Part shown: positions 40,993 through 51,002 of the stretch, piece after piece
Position numbering within the stretch: the first letter of the stretch is position 1
How the letters are laid out: each line of letters starts with the position of its first letter
DNA from: Bact-19 sp038319215
GTDB taxonomy: Bacteria > Bacteroidota > Bacteroidia > Bacteroidales > ML635J-15
DNA: 64,000 nt
Direction of reading: 5' to 3'
Assembly (NCBI GenBank): GCA_038319215.1
Contig: JBBQCZ010000002.1
Coordinates: 1-64,000, forward strand
The notes under the pieces: model-generated
The model's database searches: none
What the model was told of the DNA's origin: nothing
Seen by the model: the letters and a program-made list of their open reading frames with translations, nothing else
Translations under genes and position numbers: made by a program

Positions 40993-43900
40993 ATGAAGAA
41001 AATTTTACTTTTTGCCGCTTTGCTATTAGTGTATTATAGTCTGTTCTCGCAGGATTATGATATTACATTTGCAGCAAATGACGAAACTCATTTAGTCGAC
41101 AGTGTTCATGTTTTGGATCTTTCAAGAAATACTGAATTAATGGTTCCAGGAAATGCAACTTTACATCTGATACCATTTGTTACAGAAATAATTACAGAGA
41201 TTTATTCTAATGATTTAAGGGTTTATCCAAATCCAATGTCAAAATCAACTTGCATTGAGTTTAATTTGGAGCATGAATCATTTGTTAATATTGATGTTAT
41301 TGATATTGGTGGAAAAGTGGTTTGTCGATCAAATTGCAATAGCAAAGTTGGTCAATTAAGTTATATGATTTCAGATCTTTGTGCCGGCGTTTATAATATT
41401 TGTATTACTACAGATTTATGGAAACAATCATTAAAACTTGTATCCACAGGTGAATCAAATGGAAATCCAGATATTAAATATTTAGGAATAGAACCTGTTT
41501 ATACTCATTTAAAGACATCAAAGAGTGATGATGAATTATATGAAATGGAATATATTGATGGAGAAATTTTGTTATTTACTGTTTATGCAGAAACTGAAAT
41601 TACTGTAATTACTCTTATTCCAACCGAAAGTCAATGTCTTTTGACTGATTTTGTTGAATGCATTGATCCAAATGGAAATAATTATGCTATTGTTCAAATT
41701 GGTGAAAAAATTTGGATGGCTGAGAATTTAAAATATTTGCCAGCTGTTTATAGTTCTGACTATAATTCAAATTATACTCCGTACTATTATGTTTATGATT
41801 ATAATGGAGTTGTTTTAGATGAAGCACTTTCAACTATTAACTATGAAACTTATGGAGTGCTGTATAATTGGAGTGCTGCAATGAATGGTGCGAATACTAG
41901 TAATACTGATCCTAGTAATGTTCAGGGAATTTGTCCTGATGGGTGGCATTTACCAAGTCAATTGGAATATGAATATTTAAGAGATTATTTATATGCTAAT
42001 TCTGAATTCTGGTGTGCTGATAATGAAGGTAGCGTTGCAAAATCCCTTGCTTCAACATGGGGATGGAATGTAGCGTATTATAATTGTGCTGTCGGCAATG
42101 TTATTTCAGATAATAACAGCAGCGGGTTTTCTGGCGAGGCTGGTGGGAGGCGTCTGAATAGTAGCATTTTTGACCTTATGGGTGAATCTGGTCTATGGTG
42201 GACTTCAACAAATTATAATAGTATTTATGCACGAGGGTTACAACTTGATTATCAACAGAATAGTATTTTTTTAAATTTACAACAAAGCACAGATAACGGT
42301 TTGTCCGTTCGATGTGTGGCAGATGCACAACCTCCAACAATACTAACCTCAGAAATTTCTAACATTACTCATACATCTGCAACTTCTGGTGGAATATTGA
42401 CTCAAACAGGAGGTGCCCCAATTACTTCCAAAGGTGTTGTTTGGAGTACATTCCCAAATCCAACTGTTGAAAACAATCAAGGAATAACGAATAATGGCAC
42501 TGAAATGGGAGTCTTCGTTAGCCAATTACCATATATAAATGTTGGGACGACATATTATGTTCGAGCTTATGCTTCAAATACAGTTGATACTGCTTATGGC
42601 GATGAAATTATATTTTCTACAATAGATCCTCTGACTTTTACAAACTGTGGCGATAGTATAGCATATCAGGGGCATTATTATCCGACAGTTCAAATTGGAG
42701 AACAGTGTTGGTTTGCCGAAAATCTGAGATATGATAATGGTTGCTCATCAAATTATTTTAACTATGTGGAAGATGTCGGATATTGTGGATACTATGATGG
42801 AATAGAGACAAATGGATTGCTATATCAATGGTCTGCTATTCAAAATATTTGTCCTGTAGGGTGGATGCTGCCATCACACAATCAATGGACAACTTTGGAA
42901 AGAGCTTTATGCGAGTCTGACAATTGTGCTGATAAATTTCCATATAATAATTATAGAACGGGTTGGACGGGAACTAATGAAGGTAGTAAACTTGCAAGTG
43001 ATAATAATGTGTGGAATACTGGTGCAATTACAAATAACACAGACTTTGGAACAAGTGGATTTAATGCTCTACCTGGTTGTCAGAGATTTTCACATTATGA
43101 AAGTCAGGAAATGACCGATATCGGTGAAGATGCCAGTTGGTGGACATCTTCACTCGCTACCGACACCTCTAAAATATGGTGTCGATACCTTAATTATGAA
43201 AATTCAGGCATTCAAAGAAGTTTTGTCGGAAAGCCAACTGCTATGTATGTGCGTTGTGTTCAGGATGAAAATTATATTGCATCTTTAGCTGATATTTCAA
43301 TTAGTGATATATCTGAAGTTACACAAACAGGAGCAATGATAACTTGTAACATTGATAATTCAGGAGGTCCTGAAGTAATATCAAGAGGCATAGTTTGGTC
43401 TTCATCTATGGAGCCATCAATAGACAATAATGAAGGTATTCTCTATAATGGTTCGGGCATTGGTGAGTATATTTGTGAAATTGATGGCTTATTTGTAGAA
43501 ACAGAATATGCTGTAAAAGCCTTTGCACTCAATGATGTTGGTGTTGCGTATAGTACAACTGTAAATGTTCAAACAATTCCATACCCTACAATGCCAATAG
43601 TAGAAACAGTTTCAGTAAATGATATCATACAAACAACTGCTTCATGTTTGATTAATATTCTTAATGATGGTGGAGATTCTATTATTTATAGAGGGGTAAT
43701 TTGGGGCTTTGGGGTCGATATTTCTCTTGATAATAATGAAGGAGTAATTTCTATGGAAAGTAATCTAAGTAGTTATGAATTATCAATGACCGATTTGAAT
43801 CCTGGATTTACATATTATGTGCGTGCGTTTGCAACTAATTCGCAAGGAACAGCTTATGGTAATTTGTTAAACTTTACAACAGGTGAGTTTGAAGATTGTG

Positions 43901-46900
43901 GAACGATTAATTATCAAGGATATAATTATAATACTATTGTAATTGGAGATGATTGTTGGATGGCAGAAAATATACGTTTTCTTCCTCAAGTCAATTCATC
44001 TGAATCAATTTCTGTTTCAGAACCACGTTACTATGTATTTGGTTACGATGGTAATGATCTTACGGAAGCATTAAGTTCGGAGAATTACAGCACTTTTGGG
44101 GTGTTATATAACCGAGTTGCTGCAAATCAGGTTTGTCCTCCTGGATGGGATTTGCCAACTAATAGTGATTGGCTGAATCTTGAAAGAACAGTTTGTAGTA
44201 GTGCTGATTGTGAAAATCAATTTCCAGATGCTACAACAAGTCAAGGTTGGTTTGGAACTACTGAAGGAAGTAAATTAGCTTCAGATTCTGAGTATTGGCA
44301 AGACGGAGATTTAGATAAAAGCAGCACTTTTGGAATGAGTGGTCTTGGTGTTCGCCCTGGGGGAAATAAAATTGCTGACGATTTTTTAGGGTTGGGAAAT
44401 CTTGGAGGATTTTGGACTTCGACTAACTATGGAAACTATTATTCTATAGGAAGATCTGTTTATTCTCAAAATAAAAAGGTTTACCATGAAAGATATAGTA
44501 ATAGTAATGCATTATCTGTAAGATGTATCCTTGGAGATTATGACTTTAATGCTGATGTCGCAAGCGTTTCAACAATTGAAATCACTAGCATAAATCATAA
44601 TTCTGCGACTTCTGGCGGAGCTCTAATTGATGATGGTGGTTCGGCTATATTAGCCAAAGGTATCGTTTGGAGTACTACCCCAGATCCTTCAATATCCGAG
44701 AATATTGGAATTACTAATCAGGGGATTGGATTCGGGGATTTTATTTCAGAAATAACTAATCTTATTCCGTCTACAACTTACTATGTAAAAGCATATGCCA
44801 TTAATAATTCACCTGGACAAGTATCTTATGGTCAGGAATTAGTTTTTACAACCGATGATATATCAATACCATCTTTGGTTACTACAGATGCTTCCAATAT
44901 TAGTTTATTTTCAATTCAAACTGGTGGTAATATTACAAATAATGGTGGAGCTGAAATAACTCAACGTGGAGTTGTCTATGGTACTGTAATTAACCCTACA
45001 TTGGCTGATTGTGCCGGGTTTACCGAGAATGGTTCAGTTGATGGTGCTTTTGTCTCGCAAATGGACTGGATGAACTGTAATACAACATATTTTATCAGAG
45101 CCTATGCTGTTAATGCTATTGGAATCGGATATGGAAATCAAATTATTGTTTCTACTGAAGCTGTACCTAGTTGTAATAATGTAAATTATGACGGGTATGA
45201 ATATAATGTTATTCAAATTGGATGCCAGTGTTGGTTTTCTGAAAATTTGCGCTATTTACCTTCTGTTACAGGTCCTGAAATTGGCTCAAATACAGAGCCA
45301 AGGTACTATGTGAGTGGATACACAGGAACATCTGTTGTAGATGCAAAAAGTACAGCCAATTACGGAAATTATGGAGTTTTATATAATTGGAAAGCTGCTC
45401 AGAATGCTTGCCCGACTGGTTGGAGACTAAGCACAGATGATGACTGGAAAAGATTAGAGATTGGCCAGGGAATAGACACTGGTGATGTTAACCAAGTAGG
45501 TTGGAGAGGAACAAATGAAGGTAGTAAGTTGTCAGGGGCTGAGGCATTATGGTTGGGTGACCCAACTAGCCCATTACTGAGTAATATCGAATTTGGATTG
45601 TCTGGATTTGATGCAACACCGGGGGGAATTAGATCTAGTTTTGGAAATTTTCTTTTTGGCCCAGGATATGAAGGAATGTGGTGGGGAAGTAATTATGATG
45701 TAAATTATGCATGGGGGCGATATCTGAGTGATGATTATACTGGTATTAGTCGTAGTAATTATAACAAGACTCAAGGCTTTTCTGTAAGATGTGTAAAAGG
45801 TGATCCGATGCAAACACCTAATGTAAGTACGGGTGAGGTTCAAAACATTACCCAAATTTCGGTATTGGCATCAGGAATAGTTGTTACAGACGGTGGTTTG
45901 TTTGTTGAAGAAAGAGGGATAGTATGGAGTACTGAAATAAATCCAACAATTGATATAAACCAAGGTAGAATCGTTTTGGGAGATGGGATAGGATCATTTA
46001 ATTGTCAAATAGATAATTTGGATTTTGGAACAGAATATATCGTTAGAGCTTATGCAATAAATAGTCTTGGCGTTAGCTATGGAAATAATGTTTTATTTTC
46101 AACCTTAGAACAGGCTAGTTTACCGCAAGTAAGTACTAATGAAATTATTAATGTTCTGCAAACATCGGCTGTTCTTTCTGGTAGCTTGCTGGACGATGGT
46201 GGTGAAACATTAACAATATGTGGATTTGTATGGAGTTCTAACCCTAGTCCAACGATTGAAGAAAATGACGGAATTGTTTCTGATTATTCTAATTTAGGTG
46301 GTTTTACAGATACAATATCTCCGTTATATCAATCTGCAACATATTATGTGCGGGCATTTGCTTTAAATACTGGTGGTGTTTCATACGGAAATGAGCTTAG
46401 TTTTGAAACAGAAGATTTTTATAGTTGTGGAGAGCTTATCGTGGATGGACATTCGCATAAAACTGTGTTAATCGGAGAACAATGTTGGATGGCAGAAAAT
46501 CTACGTTATTTACCTTTTGTGAATTCAATTAGTTCGAACTCATATAATTCTCCAATGTATTATGTGTATAATTATAATGGATATACTTTATCTTATGCCG
46601 TAAATTTACCTAACTATCACACTTATGGTAGTCTTTTAAATTATGAGGCAGCAATTACAGCTTGTCCATTGGGATGGCATTTGCCTAGTAGTAATGAGTG
46701 TCAACTATTAATTGATTATCTTGGTGGAAATGTTGTTGCCGGGGGAAAGCTCAAACAACTTGGTGTTGAGCTTTGGAATAATCCAAATACAGGCGCATCA
46801 AATGAATCCGGTTTTAATGCATTGCCTGGAGGGGCTAGTGCTCCTTCGAGCAGTCAAAAAATGCTAGGGCAATGGTGGAGCTCGGATGAGGCTGCAACGG

Positions 46901-49203
46901 CTTTTAGATTGGTTTACAATAGTGCTAGTATGTATTCAATTGATATAAATACAAATATTGGCTGTTCTGTTAGATGTTTAAGAGACGTCGATTTTCAAAC
47001 AACGACTCCTAGTATTCAGATAATGGATGTGATAGATATTGCCCCAACATTTGTACGATTGAATTACCATATTACAGATACAGGTGGGTTAAGTATTTTA
47101 GAAAATGGTTTGGTTTGGAGCAATGAGAGTAACCCAACTATAGAAAACTGTGTTGGTTTTTCAAGTGAAAGTGTTGATTCTCTGAATATTATAAGTAAAG
47201 CATTGCCTTTACAGCCTCAAACAGATTATTATATTGCAGCTTATGCAAGAAATAGTTCAGGAACAACATATAGTGATTATGTCTTAATAACAACTCCCGA
47301 TTTTAACCATTGTGGTACAGTTGATTATATGGGATATGTGTATAATACAATCCAGATTGGAGATAAATGTTGGTTGTCTGAAAATCTTAGATATTTGCCA
47401 CAGGTTAATAATAATAGTTCCCTGACAGAGCCTAAGTTTTATGTTTATGGGTATAATGGGAGTGATGTCGAGGAAGCAAAAGCTACAGAATCTTATTCTG
47501 ATTATGGTGTATTATATAATTGGGCTGCTGCAATGAATGGTGATGCTGCTGCAAATCCTGATACAAGTTTTGTTAGAGGTATATGTCCTGAAGGATGGTG
47601 TCTGCCAAGTTATCGGGAATTATATTTTTTCCGGAATTACTTGGGAGGGAATGAGAATATGGCAGGAGCAAAACTCAAAGCACCCTCGCTTTGGTGTGAT
47701 GATGATGGGATATTTGCTAACAATGAAACAGGTTTTAGTGCTTTACCTGGGGGACGATACAATGGAAGCGCTTTTGTTGATCAGGATCAAAACGGGTATT
47801 GGTGGACTATCACAGAGCAACTTCCTGATTATGCAAAATATTATAATTTAGAGTGTTCAAATGGAGACTTTAATGCTCAGGATCCTGGAATATATGAATA
47901 TAACGGGTTTTCTGTCCGTTGTAAAAGATTGTCAACATTTGGTGCAGATATTCCTGAAATCGAAACTCTTGAAGTAAGCGATATTTCTCAAACTATTGCA
48001 AAGTCGGGGATTGTAATTGTAAATAATGGTGGAGCAAATATTTTATCGCAAGGAATAGTTTGGAGCACATCTAGTTTACCAACCATTAATAATAATCTTG
48101 GAATGATTTCAAATGCTGGTGGAAATTCAGAGGCTATATGTCAAATGTCTGATTTGGAGTTTAATACAGAATATTTTGTAAGAGCATTTGCGGAAAATTC
48201 CGAAGGTGTTGCTTATGGAAATGAAATATCTTTTCAAACTCATCCGCAAGCCGCAATACCAGTGATTGAAACTAGAGTGGTTACTTCGATTAACTCGACT
48301 TATGCATTTTCGGGTGGAAGTTTGATTAATGATGGCGGTGAACCTGAAACTAGCTATGGCATTGTTATAGACACACTTTCAATGCCAACATTAGCAACAT
48401 GTTTAAGATTTACTAATGATGGGCAAGGTATTGGTGAGTTTGTGAGTATCTTAGAACAATTGACCCCTTTAATAAATTATTATATTCGAGCTTATGCTTC
48501 AAACACAGGAGGGACTTCTTATGGACAGGAATATACTTTCCAAACAACTGGATTTGAAGATTGTGGACATATTGATTATCAAGGATATCAATATAGGACA
48601 ATTATGATAGGCGGTAAATGCTGGTTTGCGGAAAATTTAAGATATTTACCATCGGTGTACTCGGCAAATGTATTTAATCCAGATTATCCTGTATGTTATG
48701 TTTATGGATACAGTGGCACAAGTGTTGAAGATGCAATGGAAACTGAAAACTACAACATTTATGGAGCTCTATATAATTATCCTGCGGCAATGGAATTATG
48801 TCCAACAGGTTGGCACTTACCAACTTATCAAGAATGGAAAGAATTAGAAATAGCTGTTGGCGTTCCTCCATATCAAGCTCTAGCCCTTGAATCGCCGATT
48901 GGTTCTAATGAGGCAAGTAAACTTGCAGGAAATAGAGGATTATGGACAGATGACGTTTTAAAAAACAATAATCAATTTGGTGAAACTGGGATGAATTTTC
49001 TACCTGGAGGTTATACACATTATTATCAAATTTATTATATTAATGAAATGGCTTCTGTTTGGAATGCAGGATACAGTTCTGGAGGGACTCAAGTGGTTTA
49101 TTGGGTGAATATTATAAGTCCAAGTACTCAAGTTTATCATTATCACTCGACCTCACTAGCTAGTCCAGAACCAGGAAGATCTGTTAGATGTATTCGAGAT
49201 TAA
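40993..49203 (+). CDS. Giant FISUMP/Fn3-like T9SS surface protein B (intact)
   Basis: 2736 residues. A signal peptide (MKKILLFAALLLVYYSLFSQ, cleavage after residue 20) is followed by DYDITFAANDETHLVDSV and, at about residues 75-155, a T9SS type A sorting-like segment in an unusual N-terminal position: LRVYPNPMSKSTCIEFNL, VNIDVIDIGGKVVC and CAGVYNICITTDLWKQSLKLV. Seven FISUMP modules follow (starting near nucleotides 41630, 42642, 43893, 45170, 46423, 47308 and 48559), with the core TV.IG..CWMAENLRYLP, CP.GW.LPS, GF.ALPGG and SVRC. They are separated by one or two Fn3-like ~95-residue units with SGG.I..DGG...RGIVWS... and YYVRAYA.NS.G..YG. The first module begins CIDPNGNNYAIVQIGEKIWMAENLKYLP. 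It ends directly after the last module without a C-terminal anchor. It follows gene A with a 28-base gap and is probably co-transcribed with it. A carbohydrate-binding or adhesive role is plausible but not established. Confidence 0.88.
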   Translation: MKKILLFAALLLVYYSLFSQDYDITFAANDETHLVDSVHVLDLSRNTELMVPGNATLHLIPFVTEIITEIYSNDLRVYPNPMSKSTCIEFNLEHESFVNIDVIDIGGKVVCRSNCNSKVGQLSYMISDLCAGVYNICITTDLWKQSLKLVSTGESNGNPDIKYLGIEPVYTHLKTSKSDDELYEMEYIDGEILLFTVYAETEITVITLIPTESQCLLTDFVECIDPNGNNYAIVQIGEKIWMAENLKYLPAVYSSDYNSNYTPYYYVYDYNGVVLDEALSTINYETYGVLYNWSAAMNGANTSNTDPSNVQGICPDGWHLPSQLEYEYLRDYLYANSEFWCADNEGSVAKSLASTWGWNVAYYNCAVGNVISDNNSSGFSGEAGGRRLNSSIFDLMGESGLWWTSTNYNSIYARGLQLDYQQNSIFLNLQQSTDNGLSVRCVADAQPPTILTSEISNITHTSATSGGILTQTGGAPITSKGVVWSTFPNPTVENNQGITNNGTEMGVFVSQLPYINVGTTYYVRAYASNTVDTAYGDEIIFSTIDPLTFTNCGDSIAYQGHYYPTVQIGEQCWFAENLRYDNGCSSNYFNYVEDVGYCGYYDGIETNGLLYQWSAIQNICPVGWMLPSHNQWTTLERALCESDNCADKFPYNNYRTGWTGTNEGSKLASDNNVWNTGAITNNTDFGTSGFNALPGCQRFSHYESQEMTDIGEDASWWTSSLATDTSKIWCRYLNYENSGIQRSFVGKPTAMYVRCVQDENYIASLADISISDISEVTQTGAMITCNIDNSGGPEVISRGIVWSSSMEPSIDNNEGILYNGSGIGEYICEIDGLFVETEYAVKAFALNDVGVAYSTTVNVQTIPYPTMPIVETVSVNDIIQTTASCLINILNDGGDSIIYRGVIWGFGVDISLDNNEGVISMESNLSSYELSMTDLNPGFTYYVRAFATNSQGTAYGNLLNFTTGEFEDCGTINYQGYNYNTIVIGDDCWMAENIRFLPQVNSSESISVSEPRYYVFGYDGNDLTEALSSENYSTFGVLYNRVAANQVCPPGWDLPTNSDWLNLERTVCSSADCENQFPDATTSQGWFGTTEGSKLASDSEYWQDGDLDKSSTFGMSGLGVRPGGNKIADDFLGLGNLGGFWTSTNYGNYYSIGRSVYSQNKKVYHERYSNSNALSVRCILGDYDFNADVASVSTIEITSINHNSATSGGALIDDGGSAILAKGIVWSTTPDPSISENIGITNQGIGFGDFISEITNLIPSTTYYVKAYAINNSPGQVSYGQELVFTTDDISIPSLVTTDASNISLFSIQTGGNITNNGGAEITQRGVVYGTVINPTLADCAGFTENGSVDGAFVSQMDWMNCNTTYFIRAYAVNAIGIGYGNQIIVSTEAVPSCNNVNYDGYEYNVIQIGCQCWFSENLRYLPSVTGPEIGSNTEPRYYVSGYTGTSVVDAKSTANYGNYGVLYNWKAAQNACPTGWRLSTDDDWKRLEIGQGIDTGDVNQVGWRGTNEGSKLSGAEALWLGDPTSPLLSNIEFGLSGFDATPGGIRSSFGNFLFGPGYEGMWWGSNYDVNYAWGRYLSDDYTGISRSNYNKTQGFSVRCVKGDPMQTPNVSTGEVQNITQISVLASGIVVTDGGLFVEERGIVWSTEINPTIDINQGRIVLGDGIGSFNCQIDNLDFGTEYIVRAYAINSLGVSYGNNVLFSTLEQASLPQVSTNEIINVLQTSAVLSGSLLDDGGETLTICGFVWSSNPSPTIEENDGIVSDYSNLGGFTDTISPLYQSATYYVRAFALNTGGVSYGNELSFETEDFYSCGELIVDGHSHKTVLIGEQCWMAENLRYLPFVNSISSNSYNSPMYYVYNYNGYTLSYAVNLPNYHTYGSLLNYEAAITACPLGWHLPSSNECQLLIDYLGGNVVAGGKLKQLGVELWNNPNTGASNESGFNALPGGASAPSSSQKMLGQWWSSDEAATAFRLVYNSASMYSIDINTNIGCSVRCLRDVDFQTTTPSIQIMDVIDIAPTFVRLNYHITDTGGLSILENGLVWSNESNPTIENCVGFSSESVDSLNIISKALPLQPQTDYYIAAYARNSSGTTYSDYVLITTPDFNHCGTVDYMGYVYNTIQIGDKCWLSENLRYLPQVNNNSSLTEPKFYVYGYNGSDVEEAKATESYSDYGVLYNWAAAMNGDAAANPDTSFVRGICPEGWCLPSYRELYFFRNYLGGNENMAGAKLKAPSLWCDDDGIFANNETGFSALPGGRYNGSAFVDQDQNGYWWTITEQLPDYAKYYNLECSNGDFNAQDPGIYEYNGFSVRCKRLSTFGADIPEIETLEVSDISQTIAKSGIVIVNNGGANILSQGIVWSTSSLPTINNNLGMISNAGGNSEAICQMSDLEFNTEYFVRAFAENSEGVAYGNEISFQTHPQAAIPVIETRVVTSINSTYAFSGGSLINDGGEPETSYGIVIDTLSMPTLATCLRFTNDGQGIGEFVSILEQLTPLINYYIRAYASNTGGTSYGQEYTFQTTGFEDCGHIDYQGYQYRTIMIGGKCWFAENLRYLPSVYSANVFNPDYPVCYVYGYSGTSVEDAMETENYNIYGALYNYPAAMELCPTGWHLPTYQEWKELEIAVGVPPYQALALESPIGSNEASKLAGNRGLWTDDVLKNNNQFGETGMNFLPGGYTHYYQIYYINEMASVWNAGYSSGGTQVVYWVNIISPSTQVYHYHSTSLASPEPGRSVRCIRD

Positions 49204-49337
49204 ATTTAATATTAAGCTTACGGACAACTACCTATATTTCTATTAATTGAGAATAAGTTTTAGGGAAATAGATGCGTTTAGCCAAGGGGATACTACTATA
49301 ATGAGTGTTTGAGACGATAAATAAGTTTGTTTTATAG

Positions 49338-50774
49338 CTATTTTACTTTGATCAAAAATTCTTCAAAACTACTAGGCGACGAAATTATCTTATTTGTCTT
49401 TGAGTCAATCAAAAACATTGTAGGAGTTGAGAGTATGTAATATGATTCTGCTTCTTTACTGTTAACTCCGCCTTTGGTTAAAATATGATTCCATCCTGAT
49501 AACTCCTTGTGTCTTGCTTGCCATTTTGGGATTTCGGTATCGGATTCGTCTAAGCTTAGTGCAAAAATGTCCATTTTGTTTTTATTATTTTTATGCCAAT
49601 TATAAAGTTCGTTTACAGTTGCTTCGCAGTGTTCACAATCAGCCGACCAGAAAATCACAAGTTTATATTTTGCAGATGTCGTATATTTTAGAAAGTTCTG
49701 AGTCTTTCCAGAATCATCAGTAAAAGAAAAATCAGGAGCAAGCGAACCTTCTGCTAATGTTTGAATTCCGGTAACTCGTTTTTCAATTTCTTTACGTTTA
49801 TATGTCTTGCAATTTGGGTCTTTTGTGTATTGCTCTAGCATTGTAATGCCCGTCTGAATATTCATACTCTCATATCCATTGAAAAAATAATCTACCATCC
49901 AACCATAAAACTCAGAATCTCCAGTTTTTGCTGTTTCAATGGCTTTTTGACCTGCTTCAACGAATAAGTCGGTAATCATATCTTGATTTGTTGCCAATTC
50001 CACGTATTTGTTTACAAAGTTGTCCATCCAAGAATTTAGGTAGGAAACCCGTAAAATGTCTTTATTATTAAAATCCATACCTGTGAAGTAATTGTCGATA
50101 AGGCTTTGTTGTCTTTGATATGAATCGCCACTCCAATTTACATCTGGAACATAATAGAAATAAAACATATTGGAACAAAACAGCTCTTTATAGTCTTTAA
50201 GTTGATTATCTACCCAACTATTATGAGCATTTCGGCGTGTATTAAATTCATTTACGCCAGTTTTGTAAAAATCAGATTCTTGATTGTCGTATTTCAGCAA
50301 AAAACTTTGCAATAAATCTAGCATTTCCATATTGATCATTGTCTGTTTTGCAAATCCAGCCAAAGTGGTATTTTCGATTTCTCCTTTATTGAAAAATGAA
50401 CTATCAGGATTATTGATATATTTTGGATTTGCAAAAAAATCAATATTTTGTTTATTCATAATAATCATTCTTTCTGCTTTTTGTGGTTTGGCAGTAGCTT
50501 TTTCAGAATATTCAAATAGAATTACAAATTCACCGGGTAAATATTTAGTCGGAATATCAACTAAAACATTTTCACCATTCTGGACAATCGGAAATTCTTT
50601 TATCAAATTGTTCTTTCCTTCGGCAATAGAATAAACACTGATTTTGCTGTTTGGAACTCCGTTGAGTTTAAGATTTAATTTTAAGTCCGAGTTTGCAGAA
50701 ATCGAAATAGTACTTGTTCCGCAAATCAGGATCAAAAAAATAATTGAAGAAAGTAGAAATTTAATTCTCATCAT
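49338..50774 (-). CDS. Exported TlpA-like thioredoxin-family protein
   Basis: 478 residues. A signal peptide or signal anchor (about 1-26, ending near TSTISISA) is followed by a long N-terminal region resembling the DUF4369/DUF5106 domains that precede TlpA-like domains in Bacteroidota (LNLKLNGVPNSKISVYSIAEGKN). A thioredoxin-like domain spans about 345-478, with APDFSFTDDSGK, the redox centre FWSADCEHCEATVNEL (CxxC, Cys-Glu-His-Cys), DIFALSLDESDTEIPKW and STPTMFLIDSKTNKI. TlpA-type proteins reduce disulfides in the periplasm, often for cytochrome or other envelope-protein maturation; the substrate here is unknown. Convergent with giant gene B. A -7-like TATTTTTG lies on the minus strand at 50808-50815. 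Confidence 0.9.
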   Translation of the reverse strand: MMRIKFLLSSIIFLILICGTSTISISANSDLKLNLKLNGVPNSKISVYSIAEGKNNLIKEFPIVQNGENVLVDIPTKYLPGEFVILFEYSEKATAKPQKAERMIIMNKQNIDFFANPKYINNPDSSFFNKGEIENTTLAGFAKQTMINMEMLDLLQSFLLKYDNQESDFYKTGVNEFNTRRNAHNSWVDNQLKDYKELFCSNMFYFYYVPDVNWSGDSYQRQQSLIDNYFTGMDFNNKDILRVSYLNSWMDNFVNKYVELATNQDMITDLFVEAGQKAIETAKTGDSEFYGWMVDYFFNGYESMNIQTGITMLEQYTKDPNCKTYKRKEIEKRVTGIQTLAEGSLAPDFSFTDDSGKTQNFLKYTTSAKYKLVIFWSADCEHCEATVNELYNWHKNNKNKMDIFALSLDESDTEIPKWQARHKELSGWNHILTKGGVNSKEAESYYILSTPTMFLIDSKTNKIISSPSSFEEFLIKVK

Positions 50775-50807
50775 TTGTTTAGTTTAAATATAATAATAAT
50801 AATAATG

Positions 50808-50815
50808 CAAAAATA
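50808..50815 (-). promoter_or_regulatory. Putative -7 box of the TlpA-like gene
   Basis: The minus strand reads TATTTTTG 34 bases before the start codon. The matching -33 TTG is not clear. The rest of 50775-51002 is AT-rich, with nothing else that I can support. Confidence 0.4.
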
Positions 50816-51002
50816 CAAAAAGATAGGCTATCATACTAGGGTAAACACATGTAAATCTAAAAATCTAATAAACATTAACATAAAATATACTGAATATCAA
50901 GTTGTTGCTTGCCCTATCTATCATACAATCCTGATTAAACAAAGCCATAACAACTAATCAATTTTATTCCTAACTTGCGCAAAATTTAGAAACAGCATAA
51001 AA

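Noticed and set aside
32754..49203. Regular ~1.25-kb periodicity considered as a CRISPR or satellite array
   Set aside because: The repeat is at protein level (FISUMP/Fn3-like modules) with diverged DNA and long coding frames; there are no short identical repeats with uniform spacers.
32754..49203. Exact equality of length (8211 bases) of the two giant frames as evidence of a recent whole-gene duplication
   Set aside because: The start of frame A is arbitrary because its 5' end is lost, and the order and number of Fn3-like units differ between the two genes; the equal length is a coincidence.
50775..50957. Short plus-strand frame upstream of the RluA gene
   Set aside because: AT-rich, Ile/Lys-dominated composition expected of random AT-rich DNA, no ribosome-binding context, and it overlaps the promoter zone of the minus-strand TlpA-like gene.
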